From assembly GCA_020850755.1 (NCBI GenBank), contig JADZEB010000016.1, forward strand, positions 307,453 to 371,452: a stretch of DNA of 64,000 bases, in the 5' to 3' direction. The DNA comes from Alphaproteobacteria bacterium. GTDB taxonomy: Bacteria; Pseudomonadota; Alphaproteobacteria; Acetobacterales; Acetobacteraceae. A program made the translations under genes and the position numbers. Below, piece by piece: positions 18,138 to 27,494 of the stretch. Position 1 is the stretch's first letter; each line of letters opens with the position of its first letter. The notes under the pieces are model-generated. The model made no database searches, had not been told where the DNA came from, and worked only from the letters and a program-made list of their open reading frames with translations.

Positions 18138-20388
18138 AAGCATGCATGCCCTCGATGCCGCCGAGGAGCGCGGCGCGCAGGCGCCGGCATCGACCCGGCC
18201 CGCGAGCCCCTCGGAGCCGGCGGCAGGCCGCGAGGCCCCCCCATCCCGCCGCCTGAGGATTGCGATCACCAACCCGTTCTGCTGGCCCTGGGTGCGGCGC
18301 GGCTCCGAGCGCATGCTGCACGACCAGTCGCATTGGCTTGCCGCCAGAGGGCATGACGTGACCGTGATCTCCAGCGGCCCGGTCGAGTCGGTAACGGAAT
18401 CCTATGATGGCCCGGTGCGCCGGATCATCTACCCCCAGCGCATGCGCGCCCGGGTTGGCAGCCGTTTTTCCTATCTGCACGCCTTCGCCTTTGCCGTGCG
18501 CGATGCGGTGCGCCGCAACGATTTCGATGTCGTGCACTGCCTGAACTACCATGACGCGTTCGGCGCCGCGATCACGCGCTCGAAAAGCGGAGGACGGCCG
18601 AGGCTCATCCTGCAGTTCGTCGGAATGACCTTCCTGCGTTTCTTCATCACGCGCCCCATCGACTGGTTCATGTGCCGGGTCGCGCTCAGCCGTTCGCATG
18701 CCGTGGTCGTGCTGAGCCAGGGCGCCTACGACATGCTCCAGCGCGACATGGGCGTTGGCGCCTTCCTGCTGCCATCGCCTGTCAAGACCGAGCAGTTCCA
18801 CGGCCAGCCGAAGCGCGTCGGCGGCCCGCCGATCATCCTGTTCGTCGGCGACCAGACCGAGCGCCGCAAGGGCGCCCGCCAGGCCGCGCAGGCCGTCAGC
18901 ATCCTACGCCGATCGCATCCCGATGCGCGCCTTCGCTTCTCCGGCAAGATCACGGACGAGGCACGCGAGCACATACTGCACGGATTCCCGCCGGAGGATC
19001 GCGCGGCGATCGAGTTCCTGGGCGTCGGGAATGTTGAGGATCTGCCGCGCCACTATGCCGAGGCGACCGTGTTCACCTTGCCGGCGATTGCCGAGGCGTT
19101 CGGCATGGTTTCGGTCGAGGCGCTGGCGGCCGGAACCCCGGTCGTCGGCTGCCGCCATGGCGGGCTGCGCGACATTGTCACCGACCCGCGCATCGGCGTG
19201 CTGGTCGATCCGGGCGGAACCACGGATGCCATGTCCAACGTCGAGGGCCTGGCCGAGGGTCTGAAACGCGCGATCGACCTCGCCGCCTTGCCTGAGACGG
19301 CCGATCTGTGTCGCCGCCATGCCGAGCGCTTTTCATGGGACAGTCTTGGTCCCTCCTACGAGGCCCTTTGCCGAACCGACAGGCCGCTGGTGCCGCTGCC
19401 GCTGCCGCCGCCCTCGCCCGCCGCGGCGCCACGCCCCCTGCCCAGGGTGACCGTGGTGATACCGACCTGGCGCCGCCCGCAGATGCTCGAAAGGCTGCTG
19501 CGCTCGATCGGCAACCAGACCTACCCGCACCACCTGATGGAGGTGATCGTCGTCCATCGCGAGAAGGGCGATGGCAGCGCCGAGGCCGTGCAACGCGCCG
19601 GGGCCGATTGCGACGTGCCGATGCGCCTGATCATGACCAAGTACCAGGGGCCCGGCGGGTCGCGCCATGACGGCGCCATGGCCGGCAGCGGCGAGGTGAT
19701 CGCCCTCATCGACGATGACTGCGTGGCCGAGCCGGGCTGGATCGAGGCTGGCGTTGCCACCCTCGAGCATGGCATCGGCGTCGTGCAGGGCCGGACCATC
19801 CCGAACCCGAACCAGCCGCGCCATATGATGGAGCGCACCATCCAGGTGGACGGGCCCACGCCGCTCTACGAGACCTGCAATATCTTCTATGCGCGTGCGG
19901 CCTTCGAGCAGGTGGGCGGCGTCTCGCCCGAGTTCCGCAACCGTTTCATGGGTGAGGACACGGAGCTTGGGTGGAAGGTCCGGCTGGCAGGGTGGGCAAC
20001 CGCCTTCGCGCCGAGGGCCGTTGTCTATCACGAGGTGTTCAAGGCCAGTTTCATGAACTGGCTCATGGCACCGAAGATGTACGAGGTCTGGCCGAAACTC
20101 ATCGCCGCCTTCCCGGAGCTGCGCAACAACCTGTTCCTCGGCATGTTCCTGAGCCGGACCACGGCGATGTTCGATCTCGGCTGCGTCGGCGCGGTTCTCG
20201 GCCTGGCCGCGCATCCGGCCTTCCTGGCGCTTGGACTGCCCTACCTCTATGTGCGCTACCGCGAGGCAGGCCGGTTCGAGCGGCCAAGCCAGCGTATCGC
20301 GCGCATCATTGCGGGCGTTCCGCGCGCTGCGGTGGGGCTCGTCACCTTGATCCGCGCTTCGATCCGCTACCGCCGCGTGGTGCTGTGA
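18121..20388 (+). CDS. Bifunctional glycosyltransferase, GT4-GT2 fusion
   Basis: At 755 aa this is twice the usual length and contains two catalytic domains. Residues about 45-415 are a GT-B fold GT4 domain with FVGDQTERRKGARQA and the C-terminal E-x7-E region IAEAFGMVSVEALAAGTPVVG. A Pro/Ala-rich linker (about 420-440) leads to a GT-A fold GT2 domain with VTVVIPTWRRPQMLERLLRS, VIALIDDDCVAEPGW and MGEDTELGWKVRLAG. Hydrophobic helices near the C-terminus suggest membrane association. It probably adds two successive sugars of the EPS repeat. The first 40 residues are low complexity, so the start could be internal. Confidence 0.87.
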   Translation: MTASPESMHALDAAEERGAQAPASTRPASPSEPAAGREAPPSRRLRIAITNPFCWPWVRRGSERMLHDQSHWLAARGHDVTVISSGPVESVTESYDGPVRRIIYPQRMRARVGSRFSYLHAFAFAVRDAVRRNDFDVVHCLNYHDAFGAAITRSKSGGRPRLILQFVGMTFLRFFITRPIDWFMCRVALSRSHAVVVLSQGAYDMLQRDMGVGAFLLPSPVKTEQFHGQPKRVGGPPIILFVGDQTERRKGARQAAQAVSILRRSHPDARLRFSGKITDEAREHILHGFPPEDRAAIEFLGVGNVEDLPRHYAEATVFTLPAIAEAFGMVSVEALAAGTPVVGCRHGGLRDIVTDPRIGVLVDPGGTTDAMSNVEGLAEGLKRAIDLAALPETADLCRRHAERFSWDSLGPSYEALCRTDRPLVPLPLPPPSPAAAPRPLPRVTVVIPTWRRPQMLERLLRSIGNQTYPHHLMEVIVVHREKGDGSAEAVQRAGADCDVPMRLIMTKYQGPGGSRHDGAMAGSGEVIALIDDDCVAEPGWIEAGVATLEHGIGVVQGRTIPNPNQPRHMMERTIQVDGPTPLYETCNIFYARAAFEQVGGVSPEFRNRFMGEDTELGWKVRLAGWATAFAPRAVVYHEVFKASFMNWLMAPKMYEVWPKLIAAFPELRNNLFLGMFLSRTTAMFDLGCVGAVLGLAAHPAFLALGLPYLYVRYREAGRFERPSQRIARIIAGVPRAAVGLVTLIRASIRYRRVVL

Positions 20389-21473
20389 TGCCGCGCCTTC
20401 GCGTCCTGCTGACCCATGAGCGGTTCGCCCCAGATTTCGGCGGCGGCGGCGAGTATGTCGTGCTGGAGATAGCCAGACGGCTGATCGCTCGCGGCGTCGA
20501 TCTGCGCATCCTGGTGGCGGGCGATCGCACCGTCACCGAATTCGAGGGCATTCCGACGACGCGCATCGGCATTCCGCGGCACGCCTTCCCGCTGGCGCTG
20601 CCGCGGATTCTGCGTGCGGCACGCCACCGCGACCTTGTCCAGACCTTCAACTATCACGCGGCGCTGCCGTCCTACCTCGCCGCGCGCATGCGCGGCCTGC
20701 CCTGCATCTGCCACATGCTCGGCCTGTTCGACGCCGAGTGGCTCACCCTGCGCGGCGCCGTGGCCGGCCGCGTCTGGCGCGGCTGGGAGCGGATGCTGCT
20801 GCGCCTGCCATTCGACCGGACAGTGTTCCTGAGCGACTTCTCGCGCGATCTGGGCATCCGGCTGGGCGCGAAGCCCGAGCGGTCGGAAGTGAACGAGCCC
20901 GGCATCGAACTCGATCGCTTCAAGCCGGCCGGGACCAAGACCCCGACCGTGCTGTTCGTCGGCAAGTGGGAGGAACGCAAGGGCCTCTCCGACGTGCTCG
21001 CCATTGCCGCGCGCCTGCCCGACTATCCGTTCCGGGTCGTCGGCTGGGGCGAGAACGAGGCGGGCTGGCGCGCCGCGGCACCGCCCAATCTCACCTTCGT
21101 GCCGTTCCAGCGCGGCGCGGCGCTGGAGGCCGAGTTCGCCAGGGCCAGCGTGTTCCTGTTCCCCTCTCGCGCCGAGACCTTCGGCCTTGTCGTGGCGCAG
21201 GCCATGTCTGCAGGCTGCGCGATAGTTTCCAGCGTGCCGCTCGGCTTCGACGGGCCGGTGGCGCGCCCGGGCGACATCGACGGCATGACCACGATGGTCC
21301 ACCGTTTCCTGACCGACAAGGACGCGCTCGCCACGACGGGCGCGCGCAACCAGGCGGCCGCGCAGCGCTTCGACTGGGACCGCCATATCGACCGGCTGCT
21401 TGCGCTCTACGAACAGGTTCTCGCCGCGCGCAGCAAGCGGACCGTCGCCGCGGCCGGGCCCGGCACCCTCTAA
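20388..21473 (+). CDS. Glycosyltransferase family 4
   Basis: GT-B fold enzyme of 361 aa. It has a glycine-rich N-terminal acceptor loop (APDFGGGGEYVVLEIARRL), a donor-domain entry VLFVGKWEERKGLSDVL and the nucleotide-sugar binding region FLFPSRAETFGLVVAQAMSAG. The start ATG at 20388 shares one base with the previous stop (TGATG); the frame is open far upstream, but that is shadow of the GT4-GT2 gene. Expected role: cytoplasmic addition of one sugar to the EPS intermediate. Confidence 0.87.
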   Translation: MPRLRVLLTHERFAPDFGGGGEYVVLEIARRLIARGVDLRILVAGDRTVTEFEGIPTTRIGIPRHAFPLALPRILRAARHRDLVQTFNYHAALPSYLAARMRGLPCICHMLGLFDAEWLTLRGAVAGRVWRGWERMLLRLPFDRTVFLSDFSRDLGIRLGAKPERSEVNEPGIELDRFKPAGTKTPTVLFVGKWEERKGLSDVLAIAARLPDYPFRVVGWGENEAGWRAAAPPNLTFVPFQRGAALEAEFARASVFLFPSRAETFGLVVAQAMSAGCAIVSSVPLGFDGPVARPGDIDGMTTMVHRFLTDKDALATTGARNQAAAQRFDWDRHIDRLLALYEQVLAARSKRTVAAAGPGTL

Positions 21474-21505
21474 CCCTTTCACCAGACGAAACGAGCCCAC
21501 AACCG

Positions 21506-22663
21506 ATGCGTGTCGCGGTCTATCACCCCTGGATCTACCTCAAAAGTGGACTGGAGCGCACCCTGCTCGAATGGGCGCGGCGCAGCCGCCACGAGATCAC
21601 CCTCTACAGCAGCCACTACGACGCCGAGGGCACCTACCCCGAGCTCAAGCAGATCGGCGTGCGCGAACTCTCGCCGGTGTCGGTGAAGCGCCAGTACGGC
21701 GCCGTGATCTCCGCCGGCTTGTCGATCGCCCGCGAGCGGATCGATCCTGCCAGCTACGACGTGTTGACCGTGAGCTGCGACGGGCTGGGCGACCTGCTCA
21801 CCTTCGGCAACCGGAGGAAGCCGATCGTCAACCTCTGCTTCACGCCGTTGCGTGCCGTGTATGACGAGCACTACCGCGCCCGGCACCTGGCGCGCCTGGG
21901 CTGGAAGAAGCCGATCGGGCTTGGTATCGAACTCGCCTGGCGCATCGTCGACCGCCTGGCATGGCGCAACTATGCCCGCGTCGTGTGCATCTCCGAGGAG
22001 GTGAAGCGGCGCGTGCTGCGGGCCAGGCTCTGCCCGCCAGAGCGGCTGTACATCGCCTATCCCGGCATTCCGGGCGACCGGATCGTCGGGCAGACCCCTT
22101 CAAAGCCGTTCTTCTTCCTGCCCGGCCGCATCATGTGGACGAAGAACATCGAGCTTGGCATCGCGGCCTTCCTGCGTTTCCGCGCCACCAATGCCGAGCT
22201 TGCAGCGCCCTACCGGCTTGTCATCGCCGGAATGGTCGACGAGAAAAGCCGCCGCTATCACGCCAAGCTCCAGGAACTGGCGGGAACCGGCAACAACATC
22301 GAGTTCATCATCGGCCCGAGCGACGAGGCGATGCAGGCGCTTTATCGCGACTGCGCATGCCTGCTCTTCACCGCCTTCAACGAGGATTGGGGCCTGACCC
22401 CCATCGAGGCGATGTGCTACGGCAAGCCGGTGATCTCGGTCGATAGCGGCGGGCAGAAGGAGATCGTGGTCGATGGCGAGACCGGGTTCCGCCTCGAGGA
22501 CGATCCATCCGCCTATGCCGAGGCGATGCGCCAGCTAGCGGCCGACCCGGCCCTGGCGCAGCGCATGGGCGCGGCTGGCCTGAAGCGGGCACCGATGTTC
22601 ACCTGGGAAACCTTCGTCCAGCAGATGGACGACCATATGGACGCCGTCGCCAGGCCGCGCTGA
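21506..22663 (+). CDS. Glycosyltransferase family 4
   Basis: Last gene of the EPS operon, 385 aa, starting at ATG 21506. Features include the N-terminal MRVAVYHPWIYLKSGLERTL, a donor-domain strand FFFLPGRIMWTKNIELGI and the GT4 nucleotide-sugar site FNEDWGLTPIEAMCYGKPVI followed by SVDSGGQKEIV. This arrangement resembles WbaZ/WcaI-type mannosyltransferases, consistent with the GDP-mannose-derived sugar genes that follow on the other strand. Only 18 bases separate its stop from the convergent gene, and I see no clear terminator there. Confidence 0.86.
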   Translation: MRVAVYHPWIYLKSGLERTLLEWARRSRHEITLYSSHYDAEGTYPELKQIGVRELSPVSVKRQYGAVISAGLSIARERIDPASYDVLTVSCDGLGDLLTFGNRRKPIVNLCFTPLRAVYDEHYRARHLARLGWKKPIGLGIELAWRIVDRLAWRNYARVVCISEEVKRRVLRARLCPPERLYIAYPGIPGDRIVGQTPSKPFFFLPGRIMWTKNIELGIAAFLRFRATNAELAAPYRLVIAGMVDEKSRRYHAKLQELAGTGNNIEFIIGPSDEAMQALYRDCACLLFTAFNEDWGLTPIEAMCYGKPVISVDSGGQKEIVVDGETGFRLEDDPSAYAEAMRQLAADPALAQRMGAAGLKRAPMFTWETFVQQMDDHMDAVARPR

Positions 22664-22681
22664 GCGCGTCTGCACGCAAGG

Positions 22682-23665
22682 CTACAGCGCTGGCGGCGGG
22701 GCGCGCAGGGCCGCCTCGACCAGCCGATCGACCAGGGCCGGCATGGTGACGCGCGGCTGCCAGCCCAGCGCCGACCTGGCACGCGCGGGATTGCCCACGC
22801 TCACGGCGATGTCGGTGGGACGGCGCAGCGACGGATCGCATTGCACATGCGCGCGCCAGTCCAATCCGAAGCAGGCGAAGGCGCGGGCAGCGAACCCCTC
22901 CAGTGTCGAAGGCACGCCGGTGGCGATCACGCAATCCTGCGGCACATCGGCCTGGAGCATGCGCCACATCGCCTCGACATAATCCTCGGCCCAGCCCCAG
23001 TCGCGCGTGATATCGAGATTGCCGAGCTTGAGCATGGGCAGGCGCTTCTCGGCCACGGCGCGGGCGCCATGCACGATCTTGGCGGTGACGAAGCGCGGCG
23101 GGCGAAGCGGCGATTCATGGCTGAACAGCACCCCGTTGCTGGCGTGCAACCCGTAGGCGGCGCGATAGGTCGCGACCAGCCAGTGCGCGGCGGCCTTGGC
23201 CACGCCATAGGGGCTCGCGGGGCGGAAGGGGCGCTGCTCTTCGGCCGGCTCTGCGCCGGTATCGCCGAAACACTCACCCGAGCCCGCGGCAAAAAAGCGG
23301 GCATCAAGCCCGGTTCCGCGCATCGCCTCGAGCACCGCCAGGGTGGGCGGGACGATGCTGTCGATCGTCTCGGCCGGCTGCCCGAAGGACAGGCCGACCG
23401 AGGACTGCGCGGCAAGGTTGTAGATCTCGGCCGGCCGCAGCGCCTCGACCAGCGCGCGCATCGCGGATGTGCTGCCGATCTCGCAGGCATGCATCGTCAC
23501 GCGATCGGCAATGCCGAGCGCCACCAGGTTCGACAGTCCGGCCGGGTCGGCCGCCCGTGTCACGCCATGGACTTGATAGCCACGGTCAAGCAGCAGGCGG
23601 GCGAGATAGGCGCCATCCTGCCCGGCAACGCCCAGCACCAGCGCCGTGCCCTTCTCGGACCGCAT
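22682..23665 (-). CDS. NAD-dependent epimerase/dehydratase, Gmd paralogue (possible GDP-6-deoxymannose reductase)
   Basis: SDR-fold protein of 327 aa, closely patterned on GDP-mannose 4,6-dehydratase: [32 protein letters not shown], the active-site SPYGVAK and then SHESPLRPPRFVTAKI. Compared with the neighbouring true Gmd it is shorter, and its nucleotide motif reads VLGVAGQDG rather than TGVTGQDG. Such a pair often makes GDP-6-deoxy-D-mannose (GDP-D-rhamnose), with this gene as the reductase Rmd, but a second dehydratase is equally possible. A GGAG site precedes ATG 23665. It lies 50 nt downstream of gmd on the same strand. Confidence 0.8.
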   Translation of the reverse strand: MRSEKGTALVLGVAGQDGAYLARLLLDRGYQVHGVTRAADPAGLSNLVALGIADRVTMHACEIGSTSAMRALVEALRPAEIYNLAAQSSVGLSFGQPAETIDSIVPPTLAVLEAMRGTGLDARFFAAGSGECFGDTGAEPAEEQRPFRPASPYGVAKAAAHWLVATYRAAYGLHASNGVLFSHESPLRPPRFVTAKIVHGARAVAEKRLPMLKLGNLDITRDWGWAEDYVEAMWRMLQADVPQDCVIATGVPSTLEGFAARAFACFGLDWRAHVQCDPSLRRPTDIAVSVGNPARARSALGWQPRVTMPALVDRLVEAALRAPPPAL

Positions 23666-23715
23666 CGGCCCTGCTCCTTCGCGTCCTGCGGGGGATCGTC
23701 GCGGGGTGCCTGCGC

Positions 23716-24804
23716 CTAGTCGGCGGCAGCGCTGCGCGAGGCATGGCCGGGCGAATCATGGCGCTCGCCGCGCAGGCGGGCCAAGTCGGCATCGACCATC
23801 TCGCGTACCAAGTCGGGGAAGGCGGTGGTGTGCTTCCAGCCGAGTTTCGTCTGTGCCTTGGTCGGATCTCCGAGCAGGAACTCGACCTCCGCCGGGCGGT
23901 AGTAGCGCGGATCGACCCTGACCAGCACCTTGCCGCTGTCCTTGTCCATGCCGAGTTCGGCCACGCCCTCGCCCTGCCAGACGATGCTGCGCCCGACATG
24001 GCCGAAGGCCAGCTCCACGAACTCGCGCACCGAATGCGTTTCGCCTGTGGCAAGCACGTAGTCGTCGGGCTCGGGCTGCTGCAGGATGCGCCAGATGCCG
24101 TCGACATAGTCACGCGCATGGCCCCAGTCGCGCTTTGCGTCCAGGTTGCCAAGCCAGAGCGTGTCCTGCTTGCCCTCGGTGATTGCGGCAACGGCGCGGG
24201 AGATCTTGCGCGTGACGAAGGTCTCCCCGCGGGTCGGGCCCTCATGGTTGAACAGGATGCCGTTCGAGGCGTGCATACCGTAAGCCTCGCGGTAGTTCAC
24301 CGTGATCCAGTAGCCGTAGAGCTTGGCCACGGCATAGGGCGAGCGCGGATGGAACGGCGTCGTCTCGCGCTGTGGGGTTTCCTGCACCAGGCCGTACATC
24401 TCCGAGGTCGAGGCCTGGTAGAAGCGGCAGGTGTTGGTAAGCCCGGCGATGCGGATCGCCTCGAGCAGTCTCAGCGTGCCGACGGCATCAACATTTGCTG
24501 TATATTCAGGGTTTTCAAAGCTCACCTTGACATGGCTTTGCGCCGCCATGTTGTAGATCTCGGTGGGCTGCGTCTCCATCACGATGCGGATCAGCCCGGC
24601 AGAGTCCGTAAGATCAGCGTGATGCAGGAAGAACTTGACGCCTTCTTCGTGCGGATCGCGATAGAGGTGGTCGATGCGCGCCGTGTTGAAGGTCGAGATG
24701 CGGCGTCGAAGGCCGTGAACCACATATCCCTTGTCGAGCAGCAGCTCGGCCAGATACGCCCCGTCCTGTCCGGTCACGCCGGTGATAAGCGCGCACTTCG
24801 TCAC
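23716..24804 (-). CDS. gmd: GDP-mannose 4,6-dehydratase
   Basis: Converts GDP-D-mannose to GDP-4-keto-6-deoxymannose, the precursor of GDP-fucose or GDP-D-rhamnose. The 362-aa product has all family hallmarks: [59 protein letters not shown], the catalytic YAVAK, and [16 protein letters not shown]. Length matches the family. Translation begins at GTG 24804 with AAAGGG eight bases upstream. It is first of a two-gene minus-strand unit and its upstream region contains the paired repeats at 24862-24958. Confidence 0.95.
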   Translation of the reverse strand: MTKCALITGVTGQDGAYLAELLLDKGYVVHGLRRRISTFNTARIDHLYRDPHEEGVKFFLHHADLTDSAGLIRIVMETQPTEIYNMAAQSHVKVSFENPEYTANVDAVGTLRLLEAIRIAGLTNTCRFYQASTSEMYGLVQETPQRETTPFHPRSPYAVAKLYGYWITVNYREAYGMHASNGILFNHEGPTRGETFVTRKISRAVAAITEGKQDTLWLGNLDAKRDWGHARDYVDGIWRILQQPEPDDYVLATGETHSVREFVELAFGHVGRSIVWQGEGVAELGMDKDSGKVLVRVDPRYYRPAEVEFLLGDPTKAQTKLGWKHTTAFPDLVREMVDADLARLRGERHDSPGHASRSAAAD

Positions 24805-25120
24805 GTTGCAACCCTTTCGCTGATGGCGCCGCGCCGCGCCAACCCCCGGCCTTAACTAGACGGCACAAGACTTGCTTCTCATACAGTGTAACTGGGAAGC
24901 ATCCCCGTTTCGCTTGTGCCATCGCAAGCCCGGCGTTCCGGGCAGCAAGACTTGTGCCGGAATAACATCCGCCTCAAGCGACTGGCAACCGAAATGGTTG
25001 CGCAGCGGAATGGAACCGGTCCAAAGTCCGTGCGTTGCACAATAACGTCGGGGGAAACTGGCCGTAACGGGCCCAGGCGGCGGGAGCGCGCCGCGTGGGA
25101 CACTGGGGGATTGTCGCGTC
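24805..25120. promoter_or_regulatory. Divergent regulatory region between gmd and the UDP-xylose synthase gene
   Basis: The 316 bases between these divergent genes hold no plausible coding frame. Two near-palindromic sites (24862-24875 and 24945-24958) and a further CGCTTGTGCC at 24911-24920 mark it as a likely control region. A GGGGGA ribosome site lies 10 bases before ATG 25121. I cannot identify a convincing sigma-70 promoter by eye. Confidence 0.5.
24862..24958. repeat. Pair of inverted CAAGACTTG-centred repeats (operator candidate)
   Basis: GGCACAAGACTTGC at 24862-24875 and GCAAGACTTGTGCC at 24945-24958 are inverted copies of each other with 13 of 14 matches, 69 bases apart. Each contains the 9-base palindrome CAAGACTTG. 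A third partial copy (CTTGTGCC) lies at 24913-24920. Spacing and symmetry suggest binding sites for a dimeric regulator controlling both divergent sugar-nucleotide genes. Confidence 0.5.
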
Positions 25121-26194
25121 ATGAAGGGTTGGACGAAGCGCGTCTTGGTAACCGGAGGCGCCGGTTTCATCGGGTCTCATCTGTGCGAGCGCCTGCTCGA
25201 TCGCGGATACGAAGTGCTGTGCGTCGATAACTACTTCACCGGGACGCGCGCCAACATCGCGCACCTGCTGCAGAATCCCCGCTTCGAGATGATCCGCCAC
25301 GATGTGACGCATCCCCTTTTCGTCGAGGTGGACGAGATCTACAACCTGGCCTGCCCTGCCTCGCCGGTGCATTACCAGTTCGATCCGGTCCAGACCACCA
25401 AGACCAGCGTCCACGGCGCCATCAACATGCTGGGGCTGGCCAAGCGGGTGAAGGCCCGGATCCTTCAGGCCTCGACCAGCGAGGTCTATGGCGACCCGAT
25501 CGTGCATCCGCAGCCCGAGGAGTATTGGGGCCACGTGAACCCGATCGGCCCGCGCGCCTGCTATGACGAGGGCAAGCGCTGCGCCGAGACCCTGTTCTTC
25601 GACTATCGCCGCCAGCACAACCTCTCGATCAAGGTCGTGCGCATCTTCAACACCTATGGCCCGCGCATGCACCCGAACGACGGGCGCGTGGTGTCGAACT
25701 TCATCGTCCAGGCCCTGCGCGAGGAGCCGATCACCATTTATGGCGATGGCAGCCAGACCCGCTCCTTCTGCTTTGTCGATGATCTGGTTGACGGCATGAT
25801 GCGCTTCATGGACACCGACGCCTCTGAGCCGGGGCCGATCAACCTCGGCAACCCGGCCGAGTTCACCATGATGGAACTGGCCGAGGCGGTGGTGCGCCTG
25901 ACCGGCGCGCGGACGGAGATCGTGCATCGGCCGCTGCCGCAGGACGATCCCAAGCAGCGCTGCCCCGACATCACCAAGGCTCGCCGCCTGCTGGGTTGGG
26001 AGCCCAGGATCCAGCTTGAGGAAGGGCTCAAGCGCACGATCCAGTATTTCCGCGACCTTCTCGACATCCCGGAGGAACGTCGCCCCCGTGCCGTCGCGCT
26101 TGCCGCACGACGCGCGCAGCCCCTGCGCAAGGCTGCCGCCAAACGCAGGACCTTTGCCGAGCGCAAGCGCCACGTCAAACCGCACGGCCACTAG
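25121..26194 (+). CDS. uxs: UDP-glucuronate decarboxylase (UDP-xylose synthase)
   Basis: SDR enzyme that oxidises and decarboxylates UDP-glucuronate to UDP-xylose. The 357-aa protein shows [29 protein letters not shown], the TSEVYGDP loop and the catalytic YDEGKRCAE. It also has [20 protein letters not shown] and [18 protein letters not shown], which are diagnostic of Uxs. A basic tail of about 40 residues (rich in Arg, Lys and Ala) extends beyond the normal family end. It is monocistronic and divergent from gmd. The product would supply xylose to the EPS glycosyltransferases. Confidence 0.93.
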   Translation: MKGWTKRVLVTGGAGFIGSHLCERLLDRGYEVLCVDNYFTGTRANIAHLLQNPRFEMIRHDVTHPLFVEVDEIYNLACPASPVHYQFDPVQTTKTSVHGAINMLGLAKRVKARILQASTSEVYGDPIVHPQPEEYWGHVNPIGPRACYDEGKRCAETLFFDYRRQHNLSIKVVRIFNTYGPRMHPNDGRVVSNFIVQALREEPITIYGDGSQTRSFCFVDDLVDGMMRFMDTDASEPGPINLGNPAEFTMMELAEAVVRLTGARTEIVHRPLPQDDPKQRCPDITKARRLLGWEPRIQLEEGLKRTIQYFRDLLDIPEERRPRAVALAARRAQPLRKAAAKRRTFAERKRHVKPHGH

Positions 26195-26220
26195 GAAACC
26201 CGTCAGCTAGGAAACCCGTC
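26191..26220. repeat. Perfect 14-bp direct duplication spanning a stop codon
   Basis: CTAGGAAACCCGTC occurs at 26191-26204 and again at 26207-26220, separated by AG, so the 16-base period is almost exactly tandem. The first copy contains the TAG stop of the UDP-xylose synthase. It occupies most of the 33-base gap before the convergent gene. It looks like a replication slippage duplication rather than a functional site. Confidence 0.7.
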
Positions 26221-26227
26221 CGCGGGC

Positions 26228-27460
26228 CTAGTCGGGCCGCACGCGCGAAGCGGGCACGATGTTGCGCCCGCCGACACGCTGGAGCAACGCGTCGCCTGTC
26301 TGCGCCAGCGCCTTGGCGCGCACCTTGTGCAGCAACTGCCCGGTCTCGGTCGTGTTCCAGAACCAGTCGCCCAGCGCAGCGGCATTGGCCGTGCCCTGCT
26401 CGGCCGTGGCGGCCTCCATTGCATAGGCTACGAGATCGTCGCAGGCGAGCTTGAGCGCGACTGCATCGGCCACGCCCGGCACCGGGCTTGGCGGAGCGGC
26501 GCTGCCGGCACCGTCCAGGAATGCACCGACCAAGCGCACGGCATCGCGCACGGGCAGCCGGCTTGCCCCGACCGCACTCCGTCCGCGTTTCTGCCGGCCG
26601 ATCTCGTACCAGGGGCGCAAGCGATCGATCTCCGCCAGGAGGCGATCCGTGGCGCTGCGCCCGCTCGCCGCAGCATCCGGCACCGAGCCACGCAGCGGGA
26701 TCGGGCAGACCCAGCCGGCAATCTCCTCCGCCGTGGCGGCGGGCGCCTCCTCGGTGAAATCGCGCAGCACCGGGCCCGCAGTGTCGGCCAGAAGATCGAA
26801 TGCTGCGCGCAAGACCCGCTGCTGGAAGGCCGGCTGCCCCGGCGGCCCGAGTGGTCGGCCAAGCTCGAACGGCACCCACAATACGCGCGGCGGGCGCATC
26901 GCCTCGGCATGCTCGCGCACCAGCGCGATCAGGGTGGTGGGGATGCCGGCACGCTCGATCCAGTGGGCCAGCGCGCACACGGCGCGCGTGCAGTTCGGTC
27001 AGACAGGGACAAGCAGCGCCGCATCGATCTGGTCTGCGCGCAAGAGCCGCACGATCTCGGCGACATGGGGTTCCATGCGCATCGGGTCGGTCGCGCCCAT
27101 CACCGACAGGTGCACCGCCGCGACGCTGCCTATCTCGCCCGACGCGGACATCTCGCGCAACCGTTCGAGCGGGTAGGCGACGTTGAGATCCTGCTGGAAT
27201 CCGGTTCGATCGTAGCTGACCGAGGTATGGCTCATCACCACCTCGTCGGCGGCGGCATCGGCGGGCAGGATACGGAAATCACCGTCGCCCGGCGCGAAGG
27301 GGCGGTCGCTGCGCAAGCCCAGGCCCGCCGTGGAGATGATCGCGACACGGCGCTGCGCAAGCGGCGGTCCGCCCTGCGGCACAGTCTCGCCGAGCTGCGG
27401 GAGTTCCAGCGCACGGAGCCCCTTCGCAGTCGCAGGCGGCAACTCGGCCAGACGCACCAT
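26228..27460 (-). CDS. Probable selenoprotein, GrdB/PrdB-like reductase family, with in-frame UGA (Sec154)
   Basis: Reading through one UGA at 26999-27001 gives a continuous 410-aa protein; without read-through it appears as two frames. Both halves belong to the glycine/sarcosine/betaine/D-proline reductase selenoprotein B family. Before the UGA: SHTSVSYDRTGFQQDLN, YPLERLREM, GEIGSVAAVH, then AALLVPV. After it: PNCTRAVCALAHWIERAGIP. The UGA is codon 154 and forms U-P-N-C, a UxxC redox motif with Cys157. A bacterial-SECIS-like hairpin follows at once. Start ATG 27460 has a strong AGGAAAGGA site upstream. It lies 34 nt after the MFS gene on the same strand. The substrate is unknown; no partner GrdA/PrdA gene is present. 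A nonsense-mutated pseudogene is the alternative, disfavoured because no other lesion is seen. Confidence 0.85.
26969..26990 (-). promoter_or_regulatory. Bacterial SECIS-like hairpin after the Sec UGA
   Basis: In the minus-strand mRNA, GCGCGC (26987-26982) pairs with GCGCGC (26976-26971) around the five-base loop CGUGU (26981-26977). Two further pairs form below a bulged C. The loop begins 17 nt after the UGA and its second base is G. Both agree with the known bSECIS rules (apical loop about 16-37 nt from UGA, G in the first two loop positions). GC-rich sequence makes such stems common, so the support is positional rather than thermodynamic. Confidence 0.6.
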
Positions 27461-27494
27461 CGATGATCCTTTCCTGTCCACTCCCGGCACCAGG

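Noticed and set aside
26228..26980. Independent minus-strand gene starting at GTG 26980
   Set aside because: It lacks a ribosome site and begins inside a conserved family segment; it is the C-terminal half of the same UGA-containing gene.
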